Below, piece by piece: positions 52,643 through 60,815 of a stretch of 64,000 bases of DNA. This DNA comes from Limimaricola sp027213785. GTDB taxonomy: Bacteria; Pseudomonadota; Alphaproteobacteria; Rhodobacterales; Rhodobacteraceae. Both the position numbers and the translations under genes were made by a program. The notes below the pieces were generated by a model. The model was given only the letters and a program-made list of their open reading frames with translations, searched no databases and was not told the DNA's origin. Numbering within the stretch: position 1 is the stretch's first letter; the number at the start of each line of letters is the position of its first letter. The stretch lies in the NCBI RefSeq assembly GCF_050847355.1, contig NZ_CP193755.1, positions 2,604,001-2,668,000 of the forward strand. The letters are read 5' to 3'.

Positions 52643-53932
52643 TCAGTCTGCAAAGCCCGTCAGGCGCGGGATCGTCATGGAGATCTCGGGCACGAAGGTG
52701 ATCAGCATGATCACCAGGATCTCGACCGCGAGGAAGGGCAGGATCGCCTTGGAGATGGTCTCGACCTTTTCGCCCGAGACCGAGGCCGCGACGAAGAGCA
52801 CGAGCCCCATCGGTGGCGTCGCGAGCCCGACCGTCAGGTTCACGCACATGATGATCGCGAAATGCACCGAGTCGACGCCCAGAGAGGTGAAGACCGGCCC
52901 GAGGATCGGACCCAGGATGATGATCGCCGGGCCCGCGTCGAGGAACATACCCACCGCGAACAGCAGCAGGTTGATCAGGAACAGGAGCAGCAGCGGGTTC
53001 TCGGTCAGGGTCAGGATGAACTCGGCCAGAAGCTCGGGCGCATGGGAGAGCGACACCACCGTCTTGAACGACATCGCCGCGCCGACCAGCAGCAGCACCA
53101 CGGCCGAGGTGATGCCCGCCTTCGACAGCACGTCCGACAGCTCCGAGAATTTGAGCGTGCGTAGGACGAAGAGGCCGATGATCAGCGCGTAGGCCACGGC
53201 CACGGCCGCGGCCTCGGTCGGCGTGAACACCCCCGACAGGATGCCGCCGAGGATGATGACCGGCGTCAGCAGCGGGAAGAAGGCCTTGAGGCTCGCCTGA
53301 CCGCGCTCGCCCCACGTGTGACGCCGCGAGGCGATGGGAAAGTCGTAGCGATCGGCCATCAGCTTGACGATCAGCATCAGGCCCACGCCCACGAGGACGC
53401 CCGGCACGATGCCCGCGAGGAATAGCGCCGCCACGCTCTCGCCCATGACATAGGCGTAGATGATCATGATGCCCGAGGGCGGGATGATCGGGCCGATGAC
53501 CGAGGACGCGGCGGTGATCGCAGCGGCGAAGCGGCGGGTGTAGCCCTGCTTCTCCATCGCCGGGATCAGCATCGAGCCCAGCGCCGAGGTGTCGGCCACC
53601 GCCGAGCCCGACAGGCCCGCGAAGAGCATCGAGGACAGGATGTTCACATGCGCGAGCCCGCCGCGGAAATGGCCCATCATCGCCTGGGAGAACTCGACGA
53701 GGCGCAGGGTGATGCCGCCACGGTTCATCAGCTCGCCCGCCAGCATGAAGAACGGGATCGCCATCAGCGGAAAGCTGTCCATGCCGTTGTAGAGGTTGCG
53801 GTACAGCAGCGTGAGATCGCGCTCCTGGCCGTTGAGCCAGAGCAGGATGCCCGGCGCGAACAGGAGGCCGAAGAAGACCGGCAGGCCGACCATGAGGAAG
53901 AACAGGAAGACCGGAAGGAACAGGACCAGCAT
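52643..53932 (-). CDS. TRAP transporter large permease subunit (DctM), sulfonate-cluster associated
   Basis: The 429-residue protein has about 12 hydrophobic segments and the classical DctM sequence FPLMAIPFFMLAGELMNRGGIT, IPPSGIMIIYAYVMGES and TPTEAAAVAVAYALIIG. It begins one base inside the end of the DctQ gene, so translation is coupled. Together with DctQ and DctP it forms a secondary, ion-driven importer where the described sulfo-SMO clusters use an ABC importer. Confidence 0.95.
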   Translation of the reverse strand: MLVLFLPVFLFFLMVGLPVFFGLLFAPGILLWLNGQERDLTLLYRNLYNGMDSFPLMAIPFFMLAGELMNRGGITLRLVEFSQAMMGHFRGGLAHVNILSSMLFAGLSGSAVADTSALGSMLIPAMEKQGYTRRFAAAITAASSVIGPIIPPSGIMIIYAYVMGESVAALFLAGIVPGVLVGVGLMLIVKLMADRYDFPIASRRHTWGERGQASLKAFFPLLTPVIILGGILSGVFTPTEAAAVAVAYALIIGLFVLRTLKFSELSDVLSKAGITSAVVLLLVGAAMSFKTVVSLSHAPELLAEFILTLTENPLLLLFLINLLLFAVGMFLDAGPAIIILGPILGPVFTSLGVDSVHFAIIMCVNLTVGLATPPMGLVLFVAASVSGEKVETISKAILPFLAVEILVIMLITFVPEISMTIPRLTGFAD

Positions 53933-54522
53933 TATTCGGCGCTCCCCAGAACGGGATTACGGACCATGGGCAGCCGGTCGGCGGCCCCGAAGAGCCCCAT
54001 CAGGGCACGCAGCATCAGCTCGAGATTGACGAGGATCAGCATCGCGAAGCCCACCACGAGCGACAGCATCATCCAGCTGCGCGGAATGCGGAACCAGCTG
54101 TCGAAGCTCCAGGATGTCGGCAGGTAGAGCGAGGCGGTGTCGAACCGTCCGCCCAAGCCGTTCACCTCGGCCCAGCCGATGGAGAGCCCCATCACCAGCA
54201 CCAGCATGGCGATCGAGAGCAGGATCAGCGACAGCAGAGATGACAGCCGCACCGGCAGCGCCATCAGCAGGCTGTCGATGGCGACGAAGCCGCCATGGCG
54301 CAGCGCGGTGGGGGCCATCAGCCCGGTCATCCACAGCATGCAGAAGCGCGCCGCCTCGTCGGGCCAGGGCAGCGCGTTGTTGAACACGTAGCGCATGACG
54401 ACCTGCAACAGCGTCACCGCCACCATCACGGCGATGGCCACGACGCCGATCGCGCGGCCCGCGGTGCAGAGCGCCGCATTGAGCCGCCCCAGCGGCCCCA
54501 GTACGGCCAGAACTCCTCCCAT
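53932..54522 (-). CDS. TRAP transporter small permease subunit (DctQ), sulfonate-cluster associated
   Basis: The 196-residue protein has four membrane helices with the DctQ pattern TLLQVVMRYVFNNALPWPDEAARFCMLWMT followed by a GGFVAIDSLL loop. The block is split here only for reading. The ATG at 54522 gives the usual cytoplasmic N-terminus; the longer frame to 54645 overlaps the flavin reductase. It lies 53 bp after the flavin reductase gene on the same strand and probably on the same transcript. Confidence 0.9.
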   Translation of the reverse strand: MGGVLAVLGPLGRLNAALCTAGRAIGVVAIAVMVAVTLLQVVMRYVFNNALPWPDEAARFCMLWMTGLMAPTALRHGGFVAIDSLLMALPVRLSSLLSLILLSIAMLVLVMGLSIGWAEVNGLGGRFDTASLYLPTSWSFDSWFRIPRSWMMLSLVVGFAMLILVNLELMLRALMGLFGAADRLPMVRNPVLGSAE

Positions 54523-54575
54523 TCCTCTCCCCTTCCCTCTCGGGTGGCCGCTCCTCCCCAGGATGCGGCGGTGTC

Positions 54576-55085
54576 TCAGTCCTGCGCGATCCGCGCGGTC
54601 TTGCCCGCGTAGAAGACGAGCGGGGTGCCGTCGCGCAGTTCGCAACGATCGACCCGGCCCACGACGATCACGTGGTCGCCGCCATCATGCGTGGCCTCGC
54701 GCGTGCAGTCGAAGCGGGCGAGCGCGCCGGGGATCACCGGCACGCCGTCGGCGTTCACCTCGAGATCGTGCTCGCCCAGCTTCCAGGCGTCCTTGGAGAC
54801 GCCGAAACACAGATCGGCCTGCTCGGCGGCCAGCACGTGGATCACGTAATTCGTGGCATGGGCGAAATGCCCGAAGCGGCGCGACTTGCGATCCGGCGAC
54901 CACAGCACCAGCGGCGGGTCGAGCGACAGGCTCGAAAAGCTGTTGGCGGTGATCGCCACGGGGCCGTCCTCGCCGGCCACCGTGACGATGGTGACGCCGG
55001 TGGCAAAGCGGCCGAAGGCATCGCGCAGGAGCCGCGTGTTCTCCGCATCCGGCACGAAGCCGGTGATCTCGGCCGCCGCGCTCAT
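54576..55085 (-). CDS. Flavin reductase family protein (SmoA/SsuE-role candidate)
   Basis: The 169-residue enzyme belongs to the short-chain flavin reductase family (HpaC/RutF-like). It shows AFGRFATGVTIVTV at residues about 23-36, the FMN-contacting ITANSFSSLSLDPPLVL, and the C-terminal HVIVVGRVDRCE. It would use NAD(P)H to supply reduced flavin to a two-component monooxygenase. Its start overlaps the aldo-keto reductase stop by 4 bp, directly linking it with the monooxygenase two genes upstream. In sulfo-SMO clusters this role is played by SmoA. Confidence 0.9.
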   Translation of the reverse strand: MSAAAEITGFVPDAENTRLLRDAFGRFATGVTIVTVAGEDGPVAITANSFSSLSLDPPLVLWSPDRKSRRFGHFAHATNYVIHVLAAEQADLCFGVSKDAWKLGEHDLEVNADGVPVIPGALARFDCTREATHDGGDHVIVVGRVDRCELRDGTPLVFYAGKTARIAQD

Positions 55086-55972
55086 GGCACTTCGGTGCCG
55101 AGGCCGGCCTCGTAGAGCGAGAACCAGGTCTCGCGGTCGATCTCGACCTTGAGCGCGTCGGAAATCTTCGCGATCCGCTCGACGTTGTTGGTGCCCAGCA
55201 CCGGCAGGATGCCCGCCGGATGCGCGAGCAGGAAGGCCACCGCGACGGCGGCGCGGTCGACGCCCTGCGCCGCGGCGATGCGGTCGAGACGCTCGGCCAC
55301 CGGCCCCTGCCCGGTCATCAGGTCACCGCCGCCCAGCGGCGACCATGCCATCAGCGGGATGTTCCGCCGCTGGTGATAGGCGAGATCGCCATTGGTGAAG
55401 GGCGCGAGCTCCTTCAGCGAGATCTCGATCTGGTTGGTGGCGAGCGGCGTGTCCATCGCCGATTCCAGCAGTTCCACGTCCCATGGCCGGAAGTTCGAGA
55501 CGCCGACGGCGCGGACCTTGCCGCTCGCCACCAGCGCGTCGAGCGCGGCGCCGGTTTCGCGGGGGTCCATCATCGGGTCGGGGCGGTGGATCAGCAGCAG
55601 GTCGAGATACTCGGTGCCCATGTCGCGCAGGCTCGTCTCGACCGCCTGTTCGATATAGGCGCGCGAGGTGTCGTAATGCTTGACCGTCTTGTCGGCGTGG
55701 CGGCCCATCGGCGCGACGATGCCGCATTTGCTGACGATCTCGATCCGGTCACGCAGCGCGGGGTCTTCCTTCAGCGCCGCGCCCAGCACCGCCTCGGCGC
55801 CATAGGCGCCGTAGATGTCGGCCTGATCCATCGTCGTGATGCCCTGCGCGAGGCAGGCGTCGATCTTGGCGCGGACATGGGCGGGGCTGGTGTCGGCGTC
55901 GTCGGCGATGCGCCACATGCCATAGACCAGGCGGCTCAGCGCCACGTCGCGCGAAATCTCGATACGGTCCAT
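55082..55972 (-). CDS. Aldo/keto reductase (SmoB-like 6-oxoglucose reductase candidate)
   Basis: The 296-residue NADPH-dependent reductase has the complete AKR tetrad: Asp49 and Tyr54 in MDQADIYG, Lys82 in IVSKCGI and His129 in LLLIHRPDP. Other family parts are AVGVSNFRPWDVELL and the cofactor-binding VLGTNNVERI. In the sulfo-SMO pathway an aldo-keto reductase (SmoB) reduces the 6-oxoglucose left after desulfonation to glucose. Gene order and overlaps (1 bp with the monooxygenase, 4 bp with the flavin reductase) support that role here. The enzyme alone could also serve another aldehyde. Confidence 0.9.
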   Translation of the reverse strand: MDRIEISRDVALSRLVYGMWRIADDADTSPAHVRAKIDACLAQGITTMDQADIYGAYGAEAVLGAALKEDPALRDRIEIVSKCGIVAPMGRHADKTVKHYDTSRAYIEQAVETSLRDMGTEYLDLLLIHRPDPMMDPRETGAALDALVASGKVRAVGVSNFRPWDVELLESAMDTPLATNQIEISLKELAPFTNGDLAYHQRRNIPLMAWSPLGGGDLMTGQGPVAERLDRIAAAQGVDRAAVAVAFLLAHPAGILPVLGTNNVERIAKISDALKVEIDRETWFSLYEAGLGTEVP

Positions 55973-57126
55973 CAGCGTCGTTCTCCTGCGCCCAGCGGCG
56001 TCTTCGGTGTCTGGCTCGGCACCCGGCCATAGGCCTCCGGCAGCGAGCATGTCTTCATCATCGGCAGCACCCGGGCCCCGAAATGCTTGGCCTCGTCGAT
56101 ATGCGGATATCCCGACAGGATGAAGGCCCGCATGCCCATCTTCCGGTATTCCTCGAGCTTCGAATAGACTTGGTCGGTCGAGCCCACCAGCGCCGCGCCG
56201 CAGCCCGAGCGTGCCCGGCCGACGCCGGTCCAGAGGTTCGGCTCGATGAAGCCCTCCATATCCGCAAGCTCACGGTTGCGCGCCTGGTGCGACACGCCCA
56301 GCGAGGTGGCGTCGAGCGCCCGCTCGCGGATCGTGCGGCCCTGCTCGTCATCCAGTTCTGAGACGAGATGCTGCGCGTATTCGCGCGCCTCTGCCTCTGT
56401 ATCGCGGACGATGACGTGCACCCGCAGCCCGTAATCCAGCGTGCGGTCGTATTTCTCGGCCACCGAATGCACCGCGCGCATCCGCTCGGCGAGGTCTTCC
56501 TTCTTCTCGGGCCACATCAGGTAGACGTCGCAATGCTGGCCGCAAAGCTCCAGCGCGTCGGGGGAGTAGCCCCCGAAATAGAGAAGCGGACCGCCCTCCT
56601 GATAGGGCTTGGCAGGGTCGGTGGTCAGCCCCTCGAAGTCGTAGACCTCGCCCTTGTAGTTGATCTCGTCGCGGGTCCAGGCCTGCTTGAGGATCTCCAC
56701 CACCTCGCGCGAACGCTGGTAGCGGAACTTGCTTTCGGCCTTCTCGCCCGGGAAATCCGATGAGATGACGTTCAGCGTCAGGCGGCCTTCCAGCATGTGG
56801 TCGAGCGTGGCGACGGTGCGCGCCAGCATGATCGGCTGCATCTCGCCGCAGCGGATCGCCGCCAGCAGGTTGATCTTCGAGGTGATCGGCGCGCAGCCCG
56901 CGACGAAGCTCAGCGTGTCCTGTCCGACCTGATAGGAGGACGGGCAGAGGATGTTTCGGAAGCCCTGAGATTCGGCGGTCTTCACGATCTCCGAGCAATG
57001 CGCCCAGGACGAGCGCAGGTCGCCCTCGGGCTTGCCCAGCAGGCGGTAATCATCCGAGCAGAGCGCTGCGAACCACGACACCTCGACCGCGTCGAGATCG
57101 GGCGAGGTGATGGGGACGACGGTCAT
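55972..57126 (-). CDS. LLM-class flavin-dependent alkanesulfonate monooxygenase (SmoC/SsuD-like)
   Basis: The 384-residue enzyme is an SsuD-type luciferase-like monooxygenase that would cleave a C-S bond with O2 and reduced FMN, releasing sulfite and an aldehyde. Family residues are visible: LLAAIRCGEMQPIMLARTVATLDH, LNVISSDFPGEKAES, Trp205 in LMWPEKKED, Arg235 and His237 in YGLRVHVIV (aligned with the active-site Arg/His of SsuD) and ARSGCGAALVGS near 305-316. It heads the minus-strand operon monooxygenase / aldo-keto reductase / flavin reductase / TRAP. It is divergent from a GntR regulator. A hexose sulfonate such as sulfoquinovose is the best guess for its substrate. Confidence 0.9.
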   Translation of the reverse strand: MTVVPITSPDLDAVEVSWFAALCSDDYRLLGKPEGDLRSSWAHCSEIVKTAESQGFRNILCPSSYQVGQDTLSFVAGCAPITSKINLLAAIRCGEMQPIMLARTVATLDHMLEGRLTLNVISSDFPGEKAESKFRYQRSREVVEILKQAWTRDEINYKGEVYDFEGLTTDPAKPYQEGGPLLYFGGYSPDALELCGQHCDVYLMWPEKKEDLAERMRAVHSVAEKYDRTLDYGLRVHVIVRDTEAEAREYAQHLVSELDDEQGRTIRERALDATSLGVSHQARNRELADMEGFIEPNLWTGVGRARSGCGAALVGSTDQVYSKLEEYRKMGMRAFILSGYPHIDEAKHFGARVLPMMKTCSLPEAYGRVPSQTPKTPLGAGERR

Positions 57127-57176
57127 GCGGGGGCTCCTCCAAGCGTACGATTTCCACTTGCGTAACAGCCCGGCAA

Positions 57177-57195
57177 ATGCAAATCAATGGTGCAT
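57177..57195. promoter_or_regulatory. Inverted repeat ATGCA-N9-TGCAT between the monooxygenase operon and gntR
   Basis: ATGCA (57177-57181) and TGCAT (57191-57195) flank an AT-rich centre in an otherwise GC-rich 96-bp divergent promoter region. Its position fits an operator for the adjacent GntR protein acting on both directions. Confidence 0.45.
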
Positions 57196-57222
57196 CAATT
57201 TTGACCGCGAGATTTTCGCAAG

Positions 57223-57924
57223 ATGCCCGAAGCCCCCGCCGCCCTGCCGATCCACCAGCAGATCAGCGAACTTCTCGTGCGCGAGATCGCCTCCGGGCGG
57301 CTGGTCGAAGGAGAGCGGCTGCCTCCGGAGCGCGACTTCGCGCAGCGTCTGGGCACCTCGGTGCGCACGCTGAGAAAGGCGCTGGCCGAGCTGTCGGAGA
57401 AGGGCATGCTGGAGCGGGTGCAGGGCTCGGGCAACTACGTGCGCCGCAACGCGCAGGCCGAGAGCGTCTACTCCATGTTCCGGCTGGAGCTGCCTGAAGG
57501 CGGCGGCCTGCCCCGCGCCGAGGTGCTCGATCTCGCGCGCATGGACAAGCCCGCCGACCTGCCCGGCTTCGGCGCCGCGCCGGACGCCACGCGGATTCGC
57601 CGCCTGCGCCGTCTCAACGACACGATCATCGCGGTCGAGGAGATCTGGCTCGACGGCGCGGCCGGCGCGATCGACCCCGCGAAACTCGCGGATTCGCTCT
57701 ACCTCTACTACAAGACCCATCTCGGCTTCTGGATCACCCGCGCCGAGGATCGGGTCACCATCGGGGAGGTGCCGCACTGGGCGCCGGCGGCCTTCACGCT
57801 GCGCCCCGGCACCGTCACCGGATACATCGAGCGGCTGAGCTGGGCGCAGGGCCCGGCGCCGGTCGAGTTCTCGCGCACATGGTTCGACACGGCGCGTGCC
57901 CATTACGTGCAACGCCTGATCTGA
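57223..57924 (+). CDS. GntR-family (HutC/UTRA) transcriptional regulator
   Basis: The 233-residue protein has an N-terminal winged helix (about 8-75) with the GntR pattern LPIHQQISELLVREIASG, RLPPERDFAQRLGTSVRTLR and GMLERVQGSGNYV, and a C-terminal UTRA ligand domain (about 84-230) of the HutC subfamily. It presumably represses the divergent sulfonate operon until a pathway sugar or sulfosugar binds. It is followed after 10 bp by the Gfo/Idh/MocA gene, so the two are co-transcribed. The described Agrobacterium smo cluster has a different regulator family, as far as I recall. Confidence 0.92.
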   Translation: MPEAPAALPIHQQISELLVREIASGRLVEGERLPPERDFAQRLGTSVRTLRKALAELSEKGMLERVQGSGNYVRRNAQAESVYSMFRLELPEGGGLPRAEVLDLARMDKPADLPGFGAAPDATRIRRLRRLNDTIIAVEEIWLDGAAGAIDPAKLADSLYLYYKTHLGFWITRAEDRVTIGEVPHWAPAAFTLRPGTVTGYIERLSWAQGPAPVEFSRTWFDTARAHYVQRLI

Positions 57925-57934
57925 GGGAGGATCA

Positions 57935-59068
57935 ATGACCACGCCCACCAATTACGGCATCATCGGCTGCGGCATGATGGGACAGGAGCACCTGCGCAAC
58001 ATCGCGCTGCTGCCCGGGACGCGCGTCGCAGCGATCTTCGAGCCCGACGCCGAGATGGCGATGCAGGCGCAGGCGCTCGCGCCCGAGGCGCGGCTGTGCG
58101 ATTCGGTCGCCGATCTGATGGCGACCGAGGGGCTTGACTGCCTGCTGATCGCCAGCCCCAATTTCCGCCATCTCGAGCAGATGGAGGAGATCGCCCGCAC
58201 TCGGCCGTTACCGGTCCTCGTCGAAAAACCGCTCTTCACCGATCCGGCCGAGACGGCGCGGCTCGCGGCCTTCCGCGACAGCTACCCCGCCCCGGTCTGG
58301 GTGGCGATGGAGTACCGCTACATGCCGCCCATCGCGGCCTTCCTGAAGGAGGCGCAGGCGGCCACCGGGGGCATCAAGATGCTCACCATCCGCGAGCATC
58401 GCTTCCCGTTCCTGCACAAGGTCGGCGGCTGGAACCGGTTCAACCGTTTCACCGGCGGCACCTTCGTCGAGAAGTGCTGCCACTTCTTCGACCTGATGCG
58501 GCTCACGCTCGGCGACGAGCCGGTGCGGGTCATGGCCTCGGGCAGCCAGGCGGTGAATCACCAGGACGAGAATTACGAGGGCGTGGCGCCCGACGTGCTC
58601 GACAATGGCTATGTGATCGTCGATTTCGCGCGCGGCGGTCGTGCCCTGCTGGAATTGTGCATGTTCGCCGAGGGCGCGCGCTACCAGGAAGAGGTCACGG
58701 CGGTCGGGCCGCGGGCGCGGATCGACGCGCTGGTGCCGGGGCCGGGCCGGTTCTGGCCCGAGCATCTGGGCGAGCCGCCGGTGCCGCAGCTGATCGTCAG
58801 CCCGCGCGAGCCCAAGGGCCCCGAGATCCGCGAGATCCCGGTCGACCCGGCGCTGCTGGAGGCGGGCGACCACAACGGCTCGACCTTCTACCAGCATGCA
58901 CGATTCCTCGAACTGGTGCGCGGCCAGCGCGCCCGCGCCGAAGTGACGCTCGAGGATGGCTGGGCCGCCGTGGCCATGGGCATCGCCGCGCAGATGTCGA
59001 TCCGCGAGGGCCGCGCCGTCTCGATGGAGGAAACCGGGCTGATGCCGGCACGGCTGCGCGCCGCCTGA
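57935..59068 (+). CDS. Gfo/Idh/MocA family protein (candidate NAD+-dependent sulfoquinovosidase or sugar dehydrogenase)
   Basis: The 377-residue protein has the NAD(P)-binding Rossmann motif GIIGCGMMG (8-16), the conserved EKP of the family (Glu97, Lys98, Pro99) and a second-domain active-site region with Lys180 and His183 in VEKCCHFFDLMR, preceded by GGWNRFNRFTGG. Most members oxidise or epimerise sugars. Some use NAD+ transiently to hydrolyse glycosides, and a family of this fold hydrolyses sulfoquinovosides. Located with gntR and divergent from the sulfonate operon, it could free sulfoquinovose from its glycosides. This is a hypothesis; a plain sugar dehydrogenase is the alternative. Confidence 0.88.
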   Translation: MTTPTNYGIIGCGMMGQEHLRNIALLPGTRVAAIFEPDAEMAMQAQALAPEARLCDSVADLMATEGLDCLLIASPNFRHLEQMEEIARTRPLPVLVEKPLFTDPAETARLAAFRDSYPAPVWVAMEYRYMPPIAAFLKEAQAATGGIKMLTIREHRFPFLHKVGGWNRFNRFTGGTFVEKCCHFFDLMRLTLGDEPVRVMASGSQAVNHQDENYEGVAPDVLDNGYVIVDFARGGRALLELCMFAEGARYQEEVTAVGPRARIDALVPGPGRFWPEHLGEPPVPQLIVSPREPKGPEIREIPVDPALLEAGDHNGSTFYQHARFLELVRGQRARAEVTLEDGWAAVAMGIAAQMSIREGRAVSMEETGLMPARLRAA

Positions 59069-59110
59069 CGGCACGCTCGACGACACGGCGCAAAGATTTT
59101 CGCGCCCCGA

Positions 59111-59136
59111 GGGGGCCGACCGCTTGTCGGACCCCC
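59111..59136 (+). terminator. Hairpin terminator after the Gfo/Idh/MocA gene
   Basis: GGGGG-CCGAC and GTCGG-A-CCCCC form a stem with a one-base bulge around a short loop, 42 bp after the stop codon. A second small inverted repeat, GAGGCCG/CGGCCTC (59159-59178), lies just before the antiporter gene. Confidence 0.5.
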
Positions 59137-59201
59137 GCCCGCCATCCCATCTCTGCGCGAGGCCGGAACCACGGCCTCGGGATGGTGAGAAGGAATCCGA
59201 C

Positions 59202-60158
59202 ATGGGAATGTGGCTGTCGCTGGTCGCGGGCCTCGTGCTGCTGGTGCTCGGCGGCGAATTTCTGGTGCGCGGCGCGGTGCGCGTCGCCGAACGGCTGGGC
59301 GTGTCGCCGCTGGTGATCGGCCTGACGCTGGTGGGCTTCGGCACCTCGACGCCCGAGCTGGTCACCTCGGTGCAGGCCGCGCTCAAGGGCGTGCCGGGCA
59401 TCGCCTATGGCAACGTCGTCGGCTCGAACATCGCCAACATCCTGCTGATCATGGGCGGCGCCGCGCTGATCACCCCGATCGCCGTGGCCTCGGCCGCGCT
59501 GAGGCGCGACGGCGCGGTGATGGTGGCGGTCACGCTGAGCTTTGCCGCGCTGGGCCTGCTGATGCCTCTGGGCGTGGCGGTGGGCGCCGCCTTCGTCACC
59601 GCGCTCGCCCTCTACATCTACATGGCGTTTCGCCAAGAGAGCCGTGGTGCCGTGCGCGAGAAGGCCGATGCAACCCAGAGCGCCGACCCGGCGCTGGCGC
59701 CCGACGGCACCACCTCCCTGCCCGTCTCGCTCCTCACCGCACTGGGCGGCCTCGCGCTGGTGGTCTATGGCGGCTACCTTCTGGTCGAGGGCGCGACGAC
59801 GCTGGCGCGCAGCTTCGGCATCTCCGAGACGGTGATCGGTCTCACGGTTGTCGCGATCGGCACCTCGCTACCGGAACTGGTGACGTCGGTGATGGCGGCG
59901 ATCCGCAAGCAGGCCGACATGGCCTTCGGCAACATCATCGGTTCGAACATCTACAACATCCTCGGCATCGCCGGCGTCACCGCGATGGTGTCTCCCGGCA
60001 ACGTGCCGACCGAGATCCTGAGCTTCGACAACCTCGTGATGATCGCCGCTTCGCTCGCCGTCGTCGGTCTCGCCTGGACCGGGCTGCGGATCTCCCGCCG
60101 CGAGGGCGCCCTGCTGCTGGCCGGCTACGCGATCTATCTCTGGTCGCTCTGGCCCTGA
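59202..60158 (+). CDS. Calcium/sodium antiporter (CaCA superfamily, YrbG-like)
   Basis: The 318-residue inner-membrane protein has two inverted halves of about five helices. Both alpha-repeat signatures are present: VGFGTSTPELVTSV with GNVVGSNIANILLI in the first half, and VVAIGTSLPELVTSV with GNIIGSNIYNILGI in the second; these line the cation path. It exchanges Na+ or H+ for Ca2+. The start at 59202 gives MGMWLSLVAGLVLLVLGGEF, the usual first helix. It is flanked by hairpins on both sides and looks monocistronic. Confidence 0.95.
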   Translation: MGMWLSLVAGLVLLVLGGEFLVRGAVRVAERLGVSPLVIGLTLVGFGTSTPELVTSVQAALKGVPGIAYGNVVGSNIANILLIMGGAALITPIAVASAALRRDGAVMVAVTLSFAALGLLMPLGVAVGAAFVTALALYIYMAFRQESRGAVREKADATQSADPALAPDGTTSLPVSLLTALGGLALVVYGGYLLVEGATTLARSFGISETVIGLTVVAIGTSLPELVTSVMAAIRKQADMAFGNIIGSNIYNILGIAGVTAMVSPGNVPTEILSFDNLVMIAASLAVVGLAWTGLRISRREGALLLAGYAIYLWSLWP

Positions 60159-60221
60159 GAACGGCACCGGCCAAAGGCGCGGCCGTCGCGCCTTGGGCGG
60201 ACAGGGTCGACCTGTCAAACT

Positions 60222-60250
60222 CGGTGGATGGAGGTCGAAACCATCCACCG
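60222..60250. terminator. Hairpin terminator between antiporter and WGR genes
   Basis: CGGTGGATGG (60222-60231) and CCATCCACCG (60241-60250) form a perfect 10-bp stem with a 9-nt loop between two convergent genes. A second stem, AAGGCGC/GCGCCTT (60174-60194), follows the antiporter stop directly. Confidence 0.65.
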
Positions 60251-60270
60251 CTCAGCTACCACGGCGGCGC

Positions 60271-60498
60271 TCAGCGCAGTGCGTAGCCGTGGCGCAGCCG
60301 GAGCTTGAGCAGGCGTGTCGCGAGGTCCTGCGCCTCTCGCACCGATCCAGAACCGGCGATGCGCGAACGCCCGCGCCCGCCGATCCGGCCCCAGCGCACT
60401 ACCAGCGCCGCCTGCGCGAATAGGTCCGGCTCGACGGTGATCTCGTAAAAGCGGTAGCAGTTGCGCCGCGCGTCGATCTTCTCGAGATGGATCTCCAT
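60271..60498 (-). CDS. Stand-alone WGR domain protein
   Basis: The 75-residue protein is essentially one WGR domain: MEIHLEKIDARRNCYRFYEI, then the diagnostic LVVRWGRIGGRGRS (Trp-Gly-Arg at about 44-46) and a C-terminal helix AQDLATRLLKLRLRHGY. WGR domains occur in poly(ADP-ribose) polymerases and in bacterial MolR-like proteins and bind nucleic acid. Small single-domain versions are frequent in Rhizobiales and Rhodobacterales, with no known role. The ATG at 60498 starts the domain; the longer frame to 60555 adds a basic leader. Confidence 0.85.
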   Translation of the reverse strand: MEIHLEKIDARRNCYRFYEITVEPDLFAQAALVVRWGRIGGRGRSRIAGSGSVREAQDLATRLLKLRLRHGYALR

Positions 60499-60815
60499 GA
60501 GGCGGTGCCCCCGAGGCTTGCGATACACTCCATAAGAAGCGCCCGCGCGCCGCAAAACAAGGGGCGGAGGATCACCTTCGCGCAGGCCGGGACGGCCGGT
60601 GCCTTAACCCAGCGCTCCGCCTCAGGGGCGAGGCCCGCCATTTCCAGCGGGCCAAGCGCTTGGCCAGCGCGCTCCACGATCTCAAGCGGCGTCACGACGG
60701 ATACCGCGGCCATTCTCCCCGGAAGCACCCTACCGCGGTTTCGGCTGACCGCTTGATTGGCCCCGATGCGCCGAGGGATCGGGAATCCCCCCCGGCTCTC
60801 GGGCACGCACCGGAT
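60499..60815. other. 317-bp stretch without a supported gene
   Basis: I read both strands. Short open frames exist (for example on the minus strand around 60399-60806), but they overlap the WGR gene or have no recognisable protein pattern and no good ribosome binding site. There is no strong hairpin or repeat. It holds the WGR promoter region on its left; the rest looks like plain spacer or a decayed gene remnant. Confidence 0.5.

Noticed and set aside
51555..53315. 586-residue open frame that would join the DctP gene to an N-terminal extension
   Set aside because: The extension is the DctM gene read in a wrong frame; the signal peptide at 52613 marks the real start.
59159..59201. Possible metal riboswitch before the Ca2+/Na+ antiporter
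   Set aside because: Only one small inverted repeat is present; the multi-stem layout of known Mn2+ or Mg2+ riboswitches is missing.
60399..60806. 135-residue minus-strand frame upstream of and overlapping the WGR gene
   Set aside because: It overlaps the WGR gene in another frame, lacks a ribosome binding site and shows no recognisable domain; at best a decayed remnant.
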